NCBI RefSeq assembly: GCF_014192715.1
Contig: NZ_JACHYH010000009.1
Location: 1-64,000, forward strand
From: Luteibacter sp. Sphag1AF
GTDB lineage: Bacteria > Pseudomonadota > Gammaproteobacteria > Xanthomonadales > Rhodanobacteraceae
Length of the DNA: 64,000 nt
Direction: 5' to 3'
The translations under genes were made by a program, and so were the position numbers. Of this stretch, positions 10,361 through 22,047 are shown one piece after another; the stretch's first letter is position 1, and every line of letters begins with the position of its first letter. The notes under the pieces are model-generated. The model had not been told where the DNA came from, ran no database searches, and saw nothing but the letters and a program-made list of their open reading frames with translations.

Positions 10361-10789
10361 TCATGCGCGGTCGCTCTCGAACAATGCCTTAAGCATGTCG
10401 ATAGCTTCCGCCGGAGAAATTTTGCCCGCCTGCATCTGGGCATTGATGTCGGCGATAGCCTTGCCATCGCGATGCCAGAACGGCGCATCGTGGGTGGCCA
10501 CATGCGCGGCGCGGGCTTCGCTGCCATAGATGTGCACTTCGGCAATTTCCGGCTGCTCGGCAAAGATCACCTGAAGCGCATCGTCGATGCCACTGGTGTG
10601 GCCGCTGGGGTAGTCACGCACCACCGTGCACCACTTGCCGTCGCCGCGCAGCTCCACCCCGGGGATAGCCGGGTTGAGCTCGAAGATGGTGGTGATTTCT
10701 TCCAGCACTTCGCCCGAGGGCTCCAGGTCGCCGGAAACAAGCAGGCTCCACGGGCGCCTGCGGGGCACACCAGGAATAATGGGTTGCAT
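10361..10789 (-). CDS. Hypothetical protein between ftsK and lolA
   Basis: 142 residues, soluble, acidic, with no signal peptide or membrane segment and no family I recognise. It begins MQPIIPGVPRRRPWSLLVSGD, contains WCTVVRDYPSGHTSGIDDAL and ends with a helix-rich part in which AGKISPAEAIDMLKALFE resembles a short C-terminal helical hairpin. It sits 6 bp downstream of the ftsK stop and 29 bp upstream of lolA on the same strand, so it is almost certainly cotranscribed with them. Confidence 0.65.
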   Translation of the reverse strand: MQPIIPGVPRRRPWSLLVSGDLEPSGEVLEEITTIFELNPAIPGVELRGDGKWCTVVRDYPSGHTSGIDDALQVIFAEQPEIAEVHIYGSEARAAHVATHDAPFWHRDGKAIADINAQMQAGKISPAEAIDMLKALFESDRA

Positions 10790-10795
10790 GGTCGA

Positions 10796-13123
10796 TCAAT
10801 CCTTCGGAGGCGGGGGCGCGAGAACTTCGCGGTTGCCGTTGTGCTGGGGTGCCGAGACGATGCCGTCGTTCTCCATCTGCTCCACCAGTCGCGCAGCACG
10901 GTTGTAACCGATGCGCAGGTGGCGCTGGACGCCGGAGATCGAGGCACGCCGGGTTTCTGTCACCACACGCACCGCGCGGTCGTACAGCGCGTTGTCACTG
11001 TCGCTGTCACCGTCGGCGTCCTGCGGCAGGCCGGAGTCGTTGATGATCTTGCCATCGGAGGTGGACTGCACTTCTTCCAGCACACCCTCGATGTAGTTGG
11101 GTGCACCTTGCGCGCGCAGCCATTCCACCACGTTGTGAACTTCGTGGTCGTCCACGAACGCGCCATGCACGCGCTCGGGCGTGGCCGTGCCGGGCGGAAG
11201 GTAGAGCATGTCGCCGTGGCCCAGCAGCGCTTCGGCGCCGGACTGGTCGAGGATCGTGCGTGAGTCGATCTTGGAGGACACCTGGAACGCGATGCGCGTG
11301 GGGATGTTCGCCTTGATCAGGCCGGTGATGACGTCCACGGACGGTCGCTGCGTGGCCAGGATCAGATGCACACCGGCCGCACGGGCTTTCTGGGCCAGGC
11401 GTGCGATAAGCTCTTCGACCTTCTTGCCGACGATCATCATCATGTCGGCGAATTCGTCGATGATGATGACGATGTGCGGCAACGGTTCCAGCGGCTCGGC
11501 GGCCATGCCCGGCATGTCCGGGTTGGCGCGGAACAGCGGGTCCAGCAACGGCTGGCCAGCAGCCTCGGCGTCACGCACCTTCTTGTTGAAGCCGCCAAGG
11601 TTGCGCACGCCCACGGCAGCCATCAGCTTGTAGCGGCGCTCCATTTCGGCAACGCACCAACGCAACGCGTTGGCCGCTTCCTTCATGTCGGTGACCACGG
11701 GAGCCAGCAGATGCGGGATGCCTTCGTAGACCGAAAGCTCCAGCATCTTCGGGTCGATCATGATCATGCGCACGTCTTTGGCGCTGGACTTGTACAGCAG
11801 GCTCAGCACCATGGCATTCACCGCCACGGACTTGCCCGAGCCGGTGGTGCCTGCCACCAGAAGGTGGGGCATTTTGGCCAGATCGGTGACAACCGCCTTG
11901 CCGCCGATGTCCTTGCCCAGGGCAAGCGCCAGCGGCGACTTCATCTGGTCGTACTTTTCAGAGCGCAGAATTTCGGACAGATACACGATCTGCTTGCGGG
12001 TGTTCGGAATTTCCAGGCCGATGACGTTCTTGCCCGGAATCACATCCACCACGCGCACGCTGACCACGGAAAGGCCGCGCGCGATGTCCTTGTCGAGGCT
12101 GGACACCTGGCTGCCGCGCACACCCGCCGCGGGTTCAAGCTCGAAGCGGGTGATGACCGGGCCGGGATAGACGCCGACCACCTTGGCCTCGATGCGGAAA
12201 TCCTTGAGTTTCAGTTCCACCTGGCGCGACAGCACTTCCAGGGTTTCTTCCGAGTACCCCGGACCTTGCGGCGGCGCTTCGTCCAGCAGCGACAGCGGCG
12301 GCACTTCGCCTTCGGTTGCCGGGCCGGTGAACAGGGGAATCTGGTTTTCGCGCGACGCGCGCTCGCTTTTCACCACCGCGGCCGGTGGGGTCTCGATGCG
12401 CACGGGTTCGCGCCTGGCCTGTTTCACGGCCTCCGCTTTCTTGACCACCTCGCGCTCGGCACGCGCATTGCGCGCTGCCATCACGTCCGGCGCCTTGCGC
12501 ATCTTGCCGCCGAACCAGCCGCCAAGACGCACCACGCCCTGCCCGGTCACGTCCATCAGGCGGAACCAGGACAGGCCGGTGGCCAGCGTCACGGCAATAA
12601 GAAAAATGGCCAGCAGCAACAGGGGCGCGCCGGTATCACCGAACGCCCGCAGCACGCCGCTGCCCACCCACTTGCCCACGATGCCGCCAGGACCTTCCGG
12701 CAGCACGGGGAAATGCAGGTTCAGATACACCAGCGCGGGGCCGGTGATGAAGAAGAACACGAATCCGATAAGGCGCAGCGACGGCTCCCACGGAGCCACG
12801 TTGCGCTCACCGCGATGCCGCAGCACCTGCACGCCAAGAGCGAGCAGGAGCAGCGGGAAGCAGTACGAGACCAGCCCGAAGATGTAGCGCAGCAGGTTGG
12901 CAATGTTGGCGCCGACCGCGCCACCGAAATTGGTGGCGCGCTCGGCCTGGCCCATGTGCCCCCAGCTGGGATCCTGATCGTTGTAGCTGATCAGGCAGAC
13001 AAGGAGGTACAGGGCAAGCGGCAATACCAGCAGCGCCCCGGCTTCGCGCAGGCGCCGTTTCAGCTCGTCGCTGAGACCGGCACCCTTGCTTTGTTTCTTG
13101 ACGACCTTCGCGCTGCGCGCCAC
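10796..13123 (-). CDS. ftsK: DNA translocase FtsK
   Basis: A 775-residue septal DNA pump that segregates chromosome termini and activates XerCD recombination at dif. Four N-terminal membrane helices lie within residues 28-185, then a fairly short linker. The motor has Walker [15 protein letters not shown], Walker [14 protein letters not shown] and the [12 protein letters not shown] segment. The C-terminal winged-helix gamma domain ([20 protein letters not shown]) reads KOPS. The linker is much shorter than in E. coli FtsK (1329 aa), matching SpoIIIE-size relatives. The start is a GTG at 13121-13123. Confidence 0.97.
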   Translation of the reverse strand: MARSAKVVKKQSKGAGLSDELKRRLREAGALLVLPLALYLLVCLISYNDQDPSWGHMGQAERATNFGGAVGANIANLLRYIFGLVSYCFPLLLLALGVQVLRHRGERNVAPWEPSLRLIGFVFFFITGPALVYLNLHFPVLPEGPGGIVGKWVGSGVLRAFGDTGAPLLLLAIFLIAVTLATGLSWFRLMDVTGQGVVRLGGWFGGKMRKAPDVMAARNARAEREVVKKAEAVKQARREPVRIETPPAAVVKSERASRENQIPLFTGPATEGEVPPLSLLDEAPPQGPGYSEETLEVLSRQVELKLKDFRIEAKVVGVYPGPVITRFELEPAAGVRGSQVSSLDKDIARGLSVVSVRVVDVIPGKNVIGLEIPNTRKQIVYLSEILRSEKYDQMKSPLALALGKDIGGKAVVTDLAKMPHLLVAGTTGSGKSVAVNAMVLSLLYKSSAKDVRMIMIDPKMLELSVYEGIPHLLAPVVTDMKEAANALRWCVAEMERRYKLMAAVGVRNLGGFNKKVRDAEAAGQPLLDPLFRANPDMPGMAAEPLEPLPHIVIIIDEFADMMMIVGKKVEELIARLAQKARAAGVHLILATQRPSVDVITGLIKANIPTRIAFQVSSKIDSRTILDQSGAEALLGHGDMLYLPPGTATPERVHGAFVDDHEVHNVVEWLRAQGAPNYIEGVLEEVQSTSDGKIINDSGLPQDADGDSDSDNALYDRAVRVVTETRRASISGVQRHLRIGYNRAARLVEQMENDGIVSAPQHNGNREVLAPPPPKD

Positions 13124-13155
13124 GTATCAACCAGCCTCGTTCTGCGGACGGGGCA

Positions 13156-14220
13156 TCATGCCATGCCCTGAAGGGCCGGGTGAACGAGCTTGCCGCCTTC
13201 GATGTTGATGCCCGCAGCCAGCGGGGCGTAGTCGCGCCATTCGTTGCCGGCAGCCAGACGCTGCACGTACGGGAGGATGGCCGCCGAAATGGCCTGCGAG
13301 GAGGTCTGCGGCACGGCGCCCGGCATGTTGGTGACGCAGAAGTGCGTCACGCCGTGCACGTCGTACGTCGGCGACTTCCAGGTGGTGGGACGCGAGGTCT
13401 CGAAGCAGCCGCCCTGGTCAATGGAGATGTCGATGAGCACGCTGCCCTTCTCCATGGTCTTGACCATCTCTTCAGTGACGACGCGCGGCGCCTTGGCGCT
13501 GGGGATCAGCACGGCACCGACGACGATGTCGGCGTTGCGGACTTCTTCAGCCACCGAGGACTCATAGGCGTACAGCGCGGTGACGTTGGGACCCAGGGCC
13601 ATCATTTCGGCCATGCGATCCGGACGCTTGTCGAACACCACCACGTTGGCACCGGCCGAAGCGGCCAGCGCAGCAGCGTTGCCACCGGCAGCGCCCGCGC
13701 CCAGCACAACCACCTTGCCGCGCGGCGTGGAAGCCATGCCGCCCAGCAGCTTGCCCTTGCCGCCGTTCGGCTGATGCAGGAGCGTGGTGCCGATCTGCGT
13801 GGCAATGCGGCCAGCGATGACGGACATCGGCAGCAGCAGCGGCAGGGCGCCGTTCTCATCGACCGACTCGAACGCGACGCCGGTCAGGCCGATGTCGAGC
13901 AGCGATCTGGTCAGTTCCGGCTCCGCTGCCAGGTGCAGGTAGCAGAACAGCAGGTGGTGCTTCTTGAGCAGCTTCAGGTCGCCCTCGATGGGCTCCTTCA
14001 CCTTGACGATCAGCTCGCCCTGCTCGTACAGCGCGGCAGCGTCTGCCACGACCTTCACGCCAACGTTGGCGTAATCGGCGTCGCTGAAACCGCTCTTGGA
14101 GCCGGCGCCAGCCTGGATGAAGACATCGTGGCCGCGACGGACGAGGTCGGCAGCAGCGGCGGGAACGAGGGCAACACGGCCTTCGAGGGTCTTGGTTTCG
14201 GAGGGGATACCGATACGCAT
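13156..14220 (-). CDS. ald: Alanine dehydrogenase
   Basis: A 354-residue enzyme converting L-alanine and NAD+ to pyruvate, ammonia and NADH. The start MRIGIPSETKTLEGRVAL is the typical N-terminus with the catalytic/pyruvate-binding RVAL segment. The Rossmann dinucleotide fold shows as VVVLGAGAAGGNAAALAAS, followed by DISIDQGGCFETSRPTT, the hallmark of alanine dehydrogenases over other AlaDH/PNT members, and NMPGAVPQTSSQA. Length fits the family (about 355-375). It is transcribed divergently from trxB across a 209-bp gap. Confidence 0.95.
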   Translation of the reverse strand: MRIGIPSETKTLEGRVALVPAAAADLVRRGHDVFIQAGAGSKSGFSDADYANVGVKVVADAAALYEQGELIVKVKEPIEGDLKLLKKHHLLFCYLHLAAEPELTRSLLDIGLTGVAFESVDENGALPLLLPMSVIAGRIATQIGTTLLHQPNGGKGKLLGGMASTPRGKVVVLGAGAAGGNAAALAASAGANVVVFDKRPDRMAEMMALGPNVTALYAYESSVAEEVRNADIVVGAVLIPSAKAPRVVTEEMVKTMEKGSVLIDISIDQGGCFETSRPTTWKSPTYDVHGVTHFCVTNMPGAVPQTSSQAISAAILPYVQRLAAGNEWRDYAPLAAGINIEGGKLVHPALQGMA

Positions 14221-14420
14221 CGTGACGATCCTGAAAATACTGAGAAAACCGCCCCCATGAGTGGGCATGGAGGCACCGTGATAAGCAGATGTCTTGAATC
14301 GAACGCCTGTCTTCCCCATTCTTCCGGGTCGACAATGTCTCGCGATACCTCGACACGGCTTCAACTTCCTGCCGCAAGAGGCCAGCGGTTCAACTGAAAC
14401 ACGCCGCCAGTAAACCTTAA

Positions 14421-15389
<969 letters not shown>

Positions 15390-15412
15390 ACCGGCCCTCC
15401 CGGCCCGTCGAC

Positions 15413-16543
15413 ATGGACATCCGCTTCCTCGACGGGCTGGGAACCATCGTTGCCGACGACTGGAACGCGCTGGTGCCGGACGGCAATCCGTTCGTCTCCC
15501 ACGCGTTCCTGCACGGCATGGAAAGCAAGGGCTGCCTGCGCGAAGACTATGGCTGGAAGCCTCATCACCTCGCCGTGTATGAAGGCAACCGTCTCGCCGC
15601 TGCCGCGCCGATGTACCTGAAGGGCAATTCGCACGGCGAGTTCGTTTTCGACTGGAGCTGGGCGGCCGCATGGGAGCGTGCAGGCGGCGACTATTATCCG
15701 AAGCTGCTGGTCGCCTCCCCCTACTCCCCCGTACCCGGGCCGCGCCTCCTGGTGCCCGACAGCCCGTACGCGGAGGTGCTGCGTAATCAGCTCACTGCCG
15801 CGATGGTGGACGAAGCCGACCGCCTGGGCCTGTCGTCCATCCACGCCAATTTCCTTGTCGAGCGCGATCTGGATGCATTCGATGATCGCTGGCTCCCGCG
15901 CTCTGACTGGCAGTTCCACTGGCACAACCGTGGCTATGCAGACTTCGCCGGGTTTCTTGCAACGCTGACCTCAAAGAAGCGGAAGAACATTCGCCACGAG
16001 CGCACCCACGCATTCGCGTCAGGCCTGCGCATCGGCATGCACGGCGGCGACGAACTGGACGACCATGCATGGCGCCAGATCCACGCCCTGTACGAATCGA
16101 CGTTCGACATGAAGGGCAATCATGCCGCCATGACGCTGCGCTTCTTCCAGTATCTGGGGCGCACGATGGGCCCGGGTGTACAGGTGGCTACGGCGCATCA
16201 TGGTGATCGCATGGTCGCGATGGCGCTGTTTCTGCGTGGTGGCGACGCGCTGTATGGGCGTTACTGGGGCGCCAGCGTGGATGTGTCGGGGCTGCATTTC
16301 GAGCTTTGCTATTACCAGGGCATCGACTACTGCATCCGCGAGGGCATCGCGCGTTTTGAGCCCGGAGCGCAGGGTGAGCACAAGCTGGCGCGCGGCTTCC
16401 TGCCCACACAGACCCACTCCAGGCATTACATTGCACACGAAGGTTTTCGACGGGCGGTACGCGACGCGCTGCTGCATGAGGCGGCGGCGAAAGAAGCGTA
16501 TCGTGACGAACTGATGCAGCATTCGCCCTATGCCGAACGATGA
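15413..16543 (+). CDS. FemAB-like/GNAT-fold protein (peptidogalycan biosynthesis family)
   Basis: 376 residues, like the FemAB-like DUF482 family often named peptidogalycan biosynthesis proteins. Recognisable parts are FVSHAFLHGMESKGC near the N-terminus, SSIHANFLVERDLDAF in the middle, a basic SKKRKNIRHERTHAF stretch, YYQGIDYCIREGIARFEPGAQGEHKLARGF and the C-terminal SRHYIAHEGFRRAV. These proteins have two GNAT-like folds; the acyl or aminoacyl donor and acceptor are not known. It overlaps aat by 4 bp (ATGA at 16540-16543), which suggests translational coupling. Adjacency to the aminoacyl-tRNA transferase gene aat is compatible with an aminoacyl-tRNA substrate, but that is inference. Confidence 0.85.
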   Translation: MDIRFLDGLGTIVADDWNALVPDGNPFVSHAFLHGMESKGCLREDYGWKPHHLAVYEGNRLAAAAPMYLKGNSHGEFVFDWSWAAAWERAGGDYYPKLLVASPYSPVPGPRLLVPDSPYAEVLRNQLTAAMVDEADRLGLSSIHANFLVERDLDAFDDRWLPRSDWQFHWHNRGYADFAGFLATLTSKKRKNIRHERTHAFASGLRIGMHGGDELDDHAWRQIHALYESTFDMKGNHAAMTLRFFQYLGRTMGPGVQVATAHHGDRMVAMALFLRGGDALYGRYWGASVDVSGLHFELCYYQGIDYCIREGIARFEPGAQGEHKLARGFLPTQTHSRHYIAHEGFRRAVRDALLHEAAAKEAYRDELMQHSPYAER

Positions 16544-17241
16544 TCCAGCTACCGCGCCTGCACCCTGCCCTCCCGAACGTCTTCCCCGACCCGACCAGCG
16601 CGCTGGCCGAGCCTAACGGCTTGCTCGCGTTTGGTGGCGACCTGTCGGTGGAGCGACTGGTCGCGGCGTATTCGCAGGGCGTGTTTCCCTGGTTCAACGA
16701 CGATGAACCGATCCTCTGGTGGTCACCTGATCCGCGCTGCATCTTTCGCACCGATCAGCTCCACGTCAGTCGCAGTCTGCGCAGGCAACTGCGTCGCGAT
16801 GGCTGGACGGTGACCTTTGATCGCGCCTTTGGTGCCGTGATGCGCGCGTGCGCTGCGCCGCGTGCGGATCAGCCGGGCACGTGGATTGGTGAGGACATGA
16901 TCCGCGCGTACAACGATCTGCACGCGCGCGGGTTTGCGCACAGCGTCGAGGTCTGGTCAGAGGAAGGCCTGGTGGGTGGCCTTTATGGTGTGGCCATCGG
17001 CCGGCTGTTCTGCGGCGAATCCATGTTCAGCATTCGCACTGGCGGCTCGAAAGCGGCGCTGGTGGGTTTGTGCGACTTGCTTCAGGCGTGGGAATTTCCG
17101 CTACTGGATGCGCAGGTGACCAACGATCACCTGCTACGCATGGGGGCTATCGAAATTCCCCGCGCAAGCTTCATCCGCCAGGCAAGACACCTGAGTGCCC
17201 TGCCTGGCAGGCCCGGCAGCTGGGCGAACGCATCGCGCTGA
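16540..17241 (+). CDS. aat: Leucyl/phenylalanyl-tRNA-protein transferase
   Basis: A 233-residue enzyme that adds Leu or Phe from tRNA to proteins with N-terminal Arg or Lys, marking them for ClpS/ClpAP (N-degron pathway). The family motifs are visible: FPDPTSALAEPNGLLAFGGDL, YSQGVFPWFNDDEPILWWSPDPR, TWIGEDMIRAYNDLHARGFAHSVE and LFCGESMFSIRTGGSKAAL. Length is normal. It follows the FemAB-like gene with a 4-bp overlap and converges on gspD. Confidence 0.97.
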   Translation: MIQLPRLHPALPNVFPDPTSALAEPNGLLAFGGDLSVERLVAAYSQGVFPWFNDDEPILWWSPDPRCIFRTDQLHVSRSLRRQLRRDGWTVTFDRAFGAVMRACAAPRADQPGTWIGEDMIRAYNDLHARGFAHSVEVWSEEGLVGGLYGVAIGRLFCGESMFSIRTGGSKAALVGLCDLLQAWEFPLLDAQVTNDHLLRMGAIEIPRASFIRQARHLSALPGRPGSWANASR

Positions 17242-17274
17242 AAGCGGAGCCTGAAGCCCTTCCCGCACAGCCCG

Positions 17275-19596
17275 TCAGGGCCGCACAGGAATCGTCTGCA
17301 CTCCACCATTCATCGGCGCCGCCGATGCCGCCGGCAACAACGGTCGCAGCGATTCAAACTTGCGCTGGTACTCGTCCGTCACCGTCTTGGCTTCTTCGCC
17401 ATTGGTAATCACACGCGGCGTAATCAGCACAATCAGCTCCGTGCGATTGCGGCTGCGCGTCGTCGTTCCGAACAGGCGGCCAATGATCGGCATGCGGTTC
17501 AAGCCTGGAATTCCCGTATCCGACTGGCTTTCGTCCTGCTTGATAAGGCCACCCAGCAACACCGTCTGCCCGCTTTGCACCGCAACCTGCGTGCTGACTT
17601 CGCGCTGCTTGATCGGGTAATTGTCGGTGCCCGCATCCTTCACGCCGGGAGCGCTGACTACCTGATTGATGTTCAGGTACACCAGGCCGCCCGGATTGAC
17701 GCGCGGCCGCACGTTGAGGATCACGCCGGTATTGAGATACGACACCTGGCCGATCGTGTTGTCGGTACTACCCGTGGTGTTGACATAGGTCTGCTGGACC
17801 GGAATCTGATCGCCGACCTGGATATGCGCTTTCTGATTGTTCAGCACGACGAGTGACGGCGCGGAAAGAATCTTCGCGTTGCCGCTGGTTTCCACCGCAC
17901 GCACGGCCACGGCCAGATTGTTGTTGGTGAACGAGTAGAAGAAGCTGTCGGTGCCATTGAAGGTGTTGCCGCCGTTACCCAGCGCCCACTGCTGCTTGTT
18001 GCCCGGCTGGCCGACCGAACCATTCTTGCCGCCGACCAGGCCTTCCAGGTACCACTGCACGCCGAACTCAAACTCGCCGGTCAGCGCCACTTCCAGAATT
18101 CGCGTTTCGATCTGCACCTGCAACGGCACGGCATCGAGGCGCTTGATGGCCTGCTCGATCTCCGCCCACTGCGCCGGTCGCGCACGCACCATCAGCTGAT
18201 TGTTGGAATCGACCGATGTGATCCTGACGCCATCTTCGGTGGTGCTGCCGCCCGAGCGATGGCGCGACGTGTTGCTGTCGCCCATGCCATCGTCGCTGCT
18301 GCCCAGGCTGCTACCGGACGAGCCCAGGCTACCGCTGCTCATGCTGTTGGACGTGGACCCAAGGCTGTTGCTGCCCGTACTGGAATAGCTGCCCGTCGAG
18401 CTGCCGAAGCTGCCTGTGGTGCTGCCCAGGCCGGAACCGCCGCGGTTGGCCGAGTCGCTGTCCGAACCGCCACTCATCGTGCCCGACGACAGACCCGGGG
18501 CCACCTTGCCGCCACGGTCGGAGCTGCCGCCCGAGCCACCGCCATAGATGTCGCTGAGGTATTCAGCGAGATCTGACGCCTGCACGTTGCGCACGTCGTA
18601 CACGAACAGCTGCGGCTCGTTGCCGCCGCCACGGTCAATGCGGTCGATCCAGCCACGCACTTCTTCCAGGTATTCAGACTGCGGGCTGATGACCACCAGC
18701 GCATTGGTACGCTCGATGGGAATGAAGCGCAGCATGCCGGCCATGGGCGTATTGCCCTTGTCGCCGAAAATCTTGTCCAGCGCGGGCATCAGTTCTTTGA
18801 CGTCGGCGCGCTGAAGCGTAAACACGCCAACGGACATGCCACGCAACCAATCAACGTCGAACGTCTTGACCGTACGCTGGTAATTCTCCAGCTCGGCAGG
18901 CGTGCCAGCCATCACGATCACGTTGCGGGTGGGATCAGCCAGCAGCACGGCATCGGCACGGGCAAACGGCTTCACCAGCTTCTGCATTTCCGTGGCGGAA
19001 ATGTAGTGCAGCGGGAACAGGCGCGCCTGCAAGCCACCTGCGGGCGCCACGGCACCCAGGCTGGGAACCAGGTTGCCGGCCGCAGCATCCTTCGCAGGCA
19101 TCACCACGTAGCGGCCACTGGTATGCACCAGCGCATTGCCGGTCCATGAAAGCAGAGTTTCGAGGATCGGCAGCGCCTGATCGGCGGTCACGGGCTGGGA
19201 CGTCGAGAAGGACACATTGCCCTGCACGCCGGGCGTGATCGAATAATTCTCATGCAGCAGGTCGCCGAGGATGGCCTTGACCACCGACTCGACCGGCTGA
19301 TTCTCAAAGTTGAAAGTGACACTTCCCTCGCCGGCAGCCACCGGGCGCGGCTTCGCCAGGCCCTGCGGTTTCACGAACTGACCCGTACCGGTCGAGATTT
19401 CAGGCGGCAGATGGGTCGACGACACGGACGGCGGAGCCCCCGCCGGGGCGACAATCTGCGGCCGCGGAGCGGCTTTCTCCGTACCAGCGATGGCTTCGCG
19501 CTGCAAAGCACCATCGTCACGGGGCTGCGGAAGGGTCGAGCATCCGGCTAGTACGACCGCAAGCGCCGTAGCGCCGATCAGAGAACTTCTGGGCAT
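17275..19596 (-). CDS. gspD: Type II secretion system secretin GspD
   Basis: A 773-residue outer-membrane secretin subunit. The N-terminus MPRSSLIGATALAVVLAGCS is a lipoprotein signal with a lipobox LAGC, so it may be self-piloting. N0-N3 ring domains follow (N0 starting at VTFNFENQPVESVVKAIL), then the secretin core with QVQIETRILEVALTGEFEFG and VPGLNRMPIIGRLFGTTTRS-type sequence near the end. Between N-domain parts there is a long Gly/Ser/Thr-rich insert (about residues 370-470), longer than in most GspD. No other gsp genes are adjacent, so either the rest of the system is elsewhere or this secretin serves another complex. Confidence 0.9.
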   Translation of the reverse strand: MPRSSLIGATALAVVLAGCSTLPQPRDDGALQREAIAGTEKAAPRPQIVAPAGAPPSVSSTHLPPEISTGTGQFVKPQGLAKPRPVAAGEGSVTFNFENQPVESVVKAILGDLLHENYSITPGVQGNVSFSTSQPVTADQALPILETLLSWTGNALVHTSGRYVVMPAKDAAAGNLVPSLGAVAPAGGLQARLFPLHYISATEMQKLVKPFARADAVLLADPTRNVIVMAGTPAELENYQRTVKTFDVDWLRGMSVGVFTLQRADVKELMPALDKIFGDKGNTPMAGMLRFIPIERTNALVVISPQSEYLEEVRGWIDRIDRGGGNEPQLFVYDVRNVQASDLAEYLSDIYGGGSGGSSDRGGKVAPGLSSGTMSGGSDSDSANRGGSGLGSTTGSFGSSTGSYSSTGSNSLGSTSNSMSSGSLGSSGSSLGSSDDGMGDSNTSRHRSGGSTTEDGVRITSVDSNNQLMVRARPAQWAEIEQAIKRLDAVPLQVQIETRILEVALTGEFEFGVQWYLEGLVGGKNGSVGQPGNKQQWALGNGGNTFNGTDSFFYSFTNNNLAVAVRAVETSGNAKILSAPSLVVLNNQKAHIQVGDQIPVQQTYVNTTGSTDNTIGQVSYLNTGVILNVRPRVNPGGLVYLNINQVVSAPGVKDAGTDNYPIKQREVSTQVAVQSGQTVLLGGLIKQDESQSDTGIPGLNRMPIIGRLFGTTTRSRNRTELIVLITPRVITNGEEAKTVTDEYQRKFESLRPLLPAASAAPMNGGVQTIPVRP

Positions 19597-19669
19597 GGAA
19601 CAACGTACTCCCTCGTTGGTCGGCGGCGCGCTAGCCTCCCAGGCGGCGCACCGATCTTCCAACTCTACT

Positions 19670-19709
19670 GTAGGAGTATGACTTTGTGGGAGCGGGATTA
19701 TTCCTACAA
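19670..19709. repeat. REP-like palindrome
   Basis: TGTAGGA (19670-19676) and TCCTACA (19703-19709) form an inverted repeat that surrounds a TTGTGGGAGCGGG core of the sort found in pseudomonad and xanthomonad REP sequences. It lies between gnd and gspD and overlaps the gnd stop codon, so it may also act as a 3' stem-loop. Confidence 0.4.
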
Positions 19710-21122
19710 TGTGTCAGACCATTCCTCGTGGAAACTTCCGCTCTTGTCCACGCGCTCGAAAGTGTGGGCGCCGAAAAAGTCCCGCTGGGCCTGAATCAGG
19801 TTGGCCGGAAGCCGCTCTGCGCGGTAGCTGTCGAAGTACGCCACGGCCGCACAAAAGCCCGGAACAGGCACACCTGCGCGTACCGCAGCCGTCACCACCT
19901 CGCGCAACGCGCCCTGATATTCGTGAGCTATGTCACGAAAATAAGGGGCCAGCAGCAGGTTCTTGAGGGCGCCATCCGCCGCATAGGCGTCGGTGATTTT
20001 CTGGAGGAAACCGGCGCGGATGATGCAGCCAGCGCGGAAGATCTTCGCGATGGTGCCATAGTCCAGCGACCAATGATTCTCATCGGATGCCGCAAGCAGC
20101 TGGGCGAAACCCTGGGCGTAGGAGATGATCTTGCTCATGAACAGGGCGCGGCGGACTGACTCGATGAAGGCCTTGCGGTCGCCCTCGAAAGGCGACACGT
20201 CCGGTCCTTTCAGGGTTTTGCTGGCTGCCACGCGCTCGTCCTTCATGGATGACAGCACGCGGGCGAACACAGACTCCGTAATCAGCGTGAGCGGCACGCC
20301 CAGATCCAGCGCGCTCTGACTGGTCCATTTACCCGTGCCCTTCTGCGCGGCGCGATCAAGGATGGCGTCGACCAGGGCTTTCCCCGTATGACCGTCTTTG
20401 TGACGGAATATCTTCGCGGTGATCTCAATCAGGTAGCTGTCCAGCTCACCCTCGTTCCAGTCGGTATAAACCTCCGCCAGCTCGTCGTTGCTCAGGCCCA
20501 CCACATGCTTGAGCACGGCGTAGCTCTCGGCGATGAGCTGCATGTCGCCGTATTCGATGCCGTTGTGGACCATTTTGACGTAATGACCCGCGCCATCGGG
20601 GCCCATGTAGGCAACGCAGGGCTCGCCATCGGGCGCCCTTGCCGCAATCTGGGTCAGTATCGGCGCCACCAGGTCGTAGGCGTCGCGCGGACCACCGGGC
20701 ATGATCGACGGGCCCTTCAGGGCGCCCTCTTCACCACCGGATACGCCCGTGCCGATGAAGTGCAGGCCGCTCTTTGCCAGGTCTTCGCCACGACGGATCG
20801 TGTCTTTGTAGAAGGTATTGCCGCCGTCGATCAGCACATCGCCCTTGTCCAGCAAGGGGCGTAGCGATGCGATGGTGGCATCGGTGGCCTCGCCCGCCTT
20901 CACCATCAGGAGAATACGGCGCGGCTTCTCAAGCGACTCGACGAACTCTTCCAGCGAATAGGTCGGCACCAGCTTCTTGCCGGGACTTTCGCTCATCACC
21001 TCGTCAGTCTTTTCACGGCTGCGATTGAAGATGGATACCGCGTGGCCGCGGCTCTCAATGTTCCAGGCCAGGTTCCGACCCATGACGGCCATGCCGATGA
21101 CGCCGATCTTCTGCTTGCTCAC
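19704..21122 (-). CDS. gnd: 6-phosphogluconate dehydrogenase, decarboxylating
   Basis: A 472-residue enzyme of the oxidative pentose phosphate pathway: 6-phosphogluconate plus NADP+ gives ribulose 5-phosphate, CO2 and NADPH. N-terminal Rossmann motif [17 protein letters not shown] with NRSREKTDE (NADP-preferring) after the second strand, the substrate motif [20 protein letters not shown], and catalytic [15 protein letters not shown]. The start is taken as GTG at 21120-21122 ([10 protein letters not shown]) with AGGGAG upstream, because family similarity begins there and the ATG further upstream would add 35 unrelated residues. Confidence 0.96.
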   Translation of the reverse strand: MSKQKIGVIGMAVMGRNLAWNIESRGHAVSIFNRSREKTDEVMSESPGKKLVPTYSLEEFVESLEKPRRILLMVKAGEATDATIASLRPLLDKGDVLIDGGNTFYKDTIRRGEDLAKSGLHFIGTGVSGGEEGALKGPSIMPGGPRDAYDLVAPILTQIAARAPDGEPCVAYMGPDGAGHYVKMVHNGIEYGDMQLIAESYAVLKHVVGLSNDELAEVYTDWNEGELDSYLIEITAKIFRHKDGHTGKALVDAILDRAAQKGTGKWTSQSALDLGVPLTLITESVFARVLSSMKDERVAASKTLKGPDVSPFEGDRKAFIESVRRALFMSKIISYAQGFAQLLAASDENHWSLDYGTIAKIFRAGCIIRAGFLQKITDAYAADGALKNLLLAPYFRDIAHEYQGALREVVTAAVRAGVPVPGFCAAVAYFDSYRAERLPANLIQAQRDFFGAHTFERVDKSGSFHEEWSDTL

Positions 21123-21299
21123 GAGGGTGACTCCCTGGGATGCGTGCGAATAAGTGCGGCGGCCAGTATGAGCCGCCTGTTGTCGACGCGGGTTGAAGCC
21201 CTTCCTTCCACCGGGGTCACGCTGCACCGCACAGAAGGTCAGGCAATACCCTCGGCTATGATGGGCGGTGAACAGACGCCGGACTCCAAGGAACTACAG

Positions 21300-22025
21300 A
21301 TGGCATCGAACGACGTAAAGAAGAATGCACGGGACAAGCGCTACCCGTCTGCACACGAAGCACTGGCGGGCCTTGTTGCCGACGGCCAGACCATCGCCGT
21401 GGGCGGCTTCGGCCTGTGCGGCATTCCGGAACTGCTGATCGAGGCGTTGCGCGACTCGGGCGTACGCGAACTGACCGCTGTGTCGAACAACGCGGGCATC
21501 GACGGCGCGGGCCTGGGCCTGCTGCTGGAAACTCGCCAGATTCGCAAAATGGTGTCGTCCTACGTCGGCGAAAACAAGGAATTCGAGCGCCAGTACCTCG
21601 CCGGCGAGTTGGAAGTGGAATTCACGCCCCAGGGCACGCTGGCGGAAAAGCTCCGTGCAGGCGGCGCGGGCATCCCCGCGTTCTTCACCCGCACCGGCTA
21701 TGGCACGCAGGTGGCCGAGGGCAAGGAAACGCGCGAATTCGACGGCCACATGTACGTGATGGAACACTCCATCCGGGCCGACGTCGCACTCGTCAAGGCG
21801 TGGAAGGCCGACCCGTCGGGCAACCTGGTGTTCCGCAAGACGGCCCGCAACTTCAACCCCATGGCCGCCACGGCGGGCAAGGTGTGCATCGCGGAAGTGG
21901 AAATCATGGTGGAGATAGGCGAACTCGATCCTGACCAGGTGCATACGCCGGGCATCTATGTGGACCGCATCGTCCACAACCCGAACCCGAGCAAGCGCAT
22001 CGAACAGCGCACCGTGCGCGCCTGA
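21300..22025 (+). CDS. scoA: 3-oxoacid CoA-transferase subunit A
   Basis: A 241-residue alpha subunit of a succinyl-CoA:3-ketoacid CoA-transferase, moving CoA between succinate and acetoacetate or related oxoacids. The glycine-rich [16 protein letters not shown] near residue 35 and [49 protein letters not shown] are diagnostic. The start at 21300 has AAGGA 8 bases upstream. It is followed by scoB after 22 bp, forming the standard two-gene enzyme. Confidence 0.95.
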   Translation: MASNDVKKNARDKRYPSAHEALAGLVADGQTIAVGGFGLCGIPELLIEALRDSGVRELTAVSNNAGIDGAGLGLLLETRQIRKMVSSYVGENKEFERQYLAGELEVEFTPQGTLAEKLRAGGAGIPAFFTRTGYGTQVAEGKETREFDGHMYVMEHSIRADVALVKAWKADPSGNLVFRKTARNFNPMAATAGKVCIAEVEIMVEIGELDPDQVHTPGIYVDRIVHNPNPSKRIEQRTVRA

Positions 22026-22047
22026 CCCACTGAAGGATACGAACACC

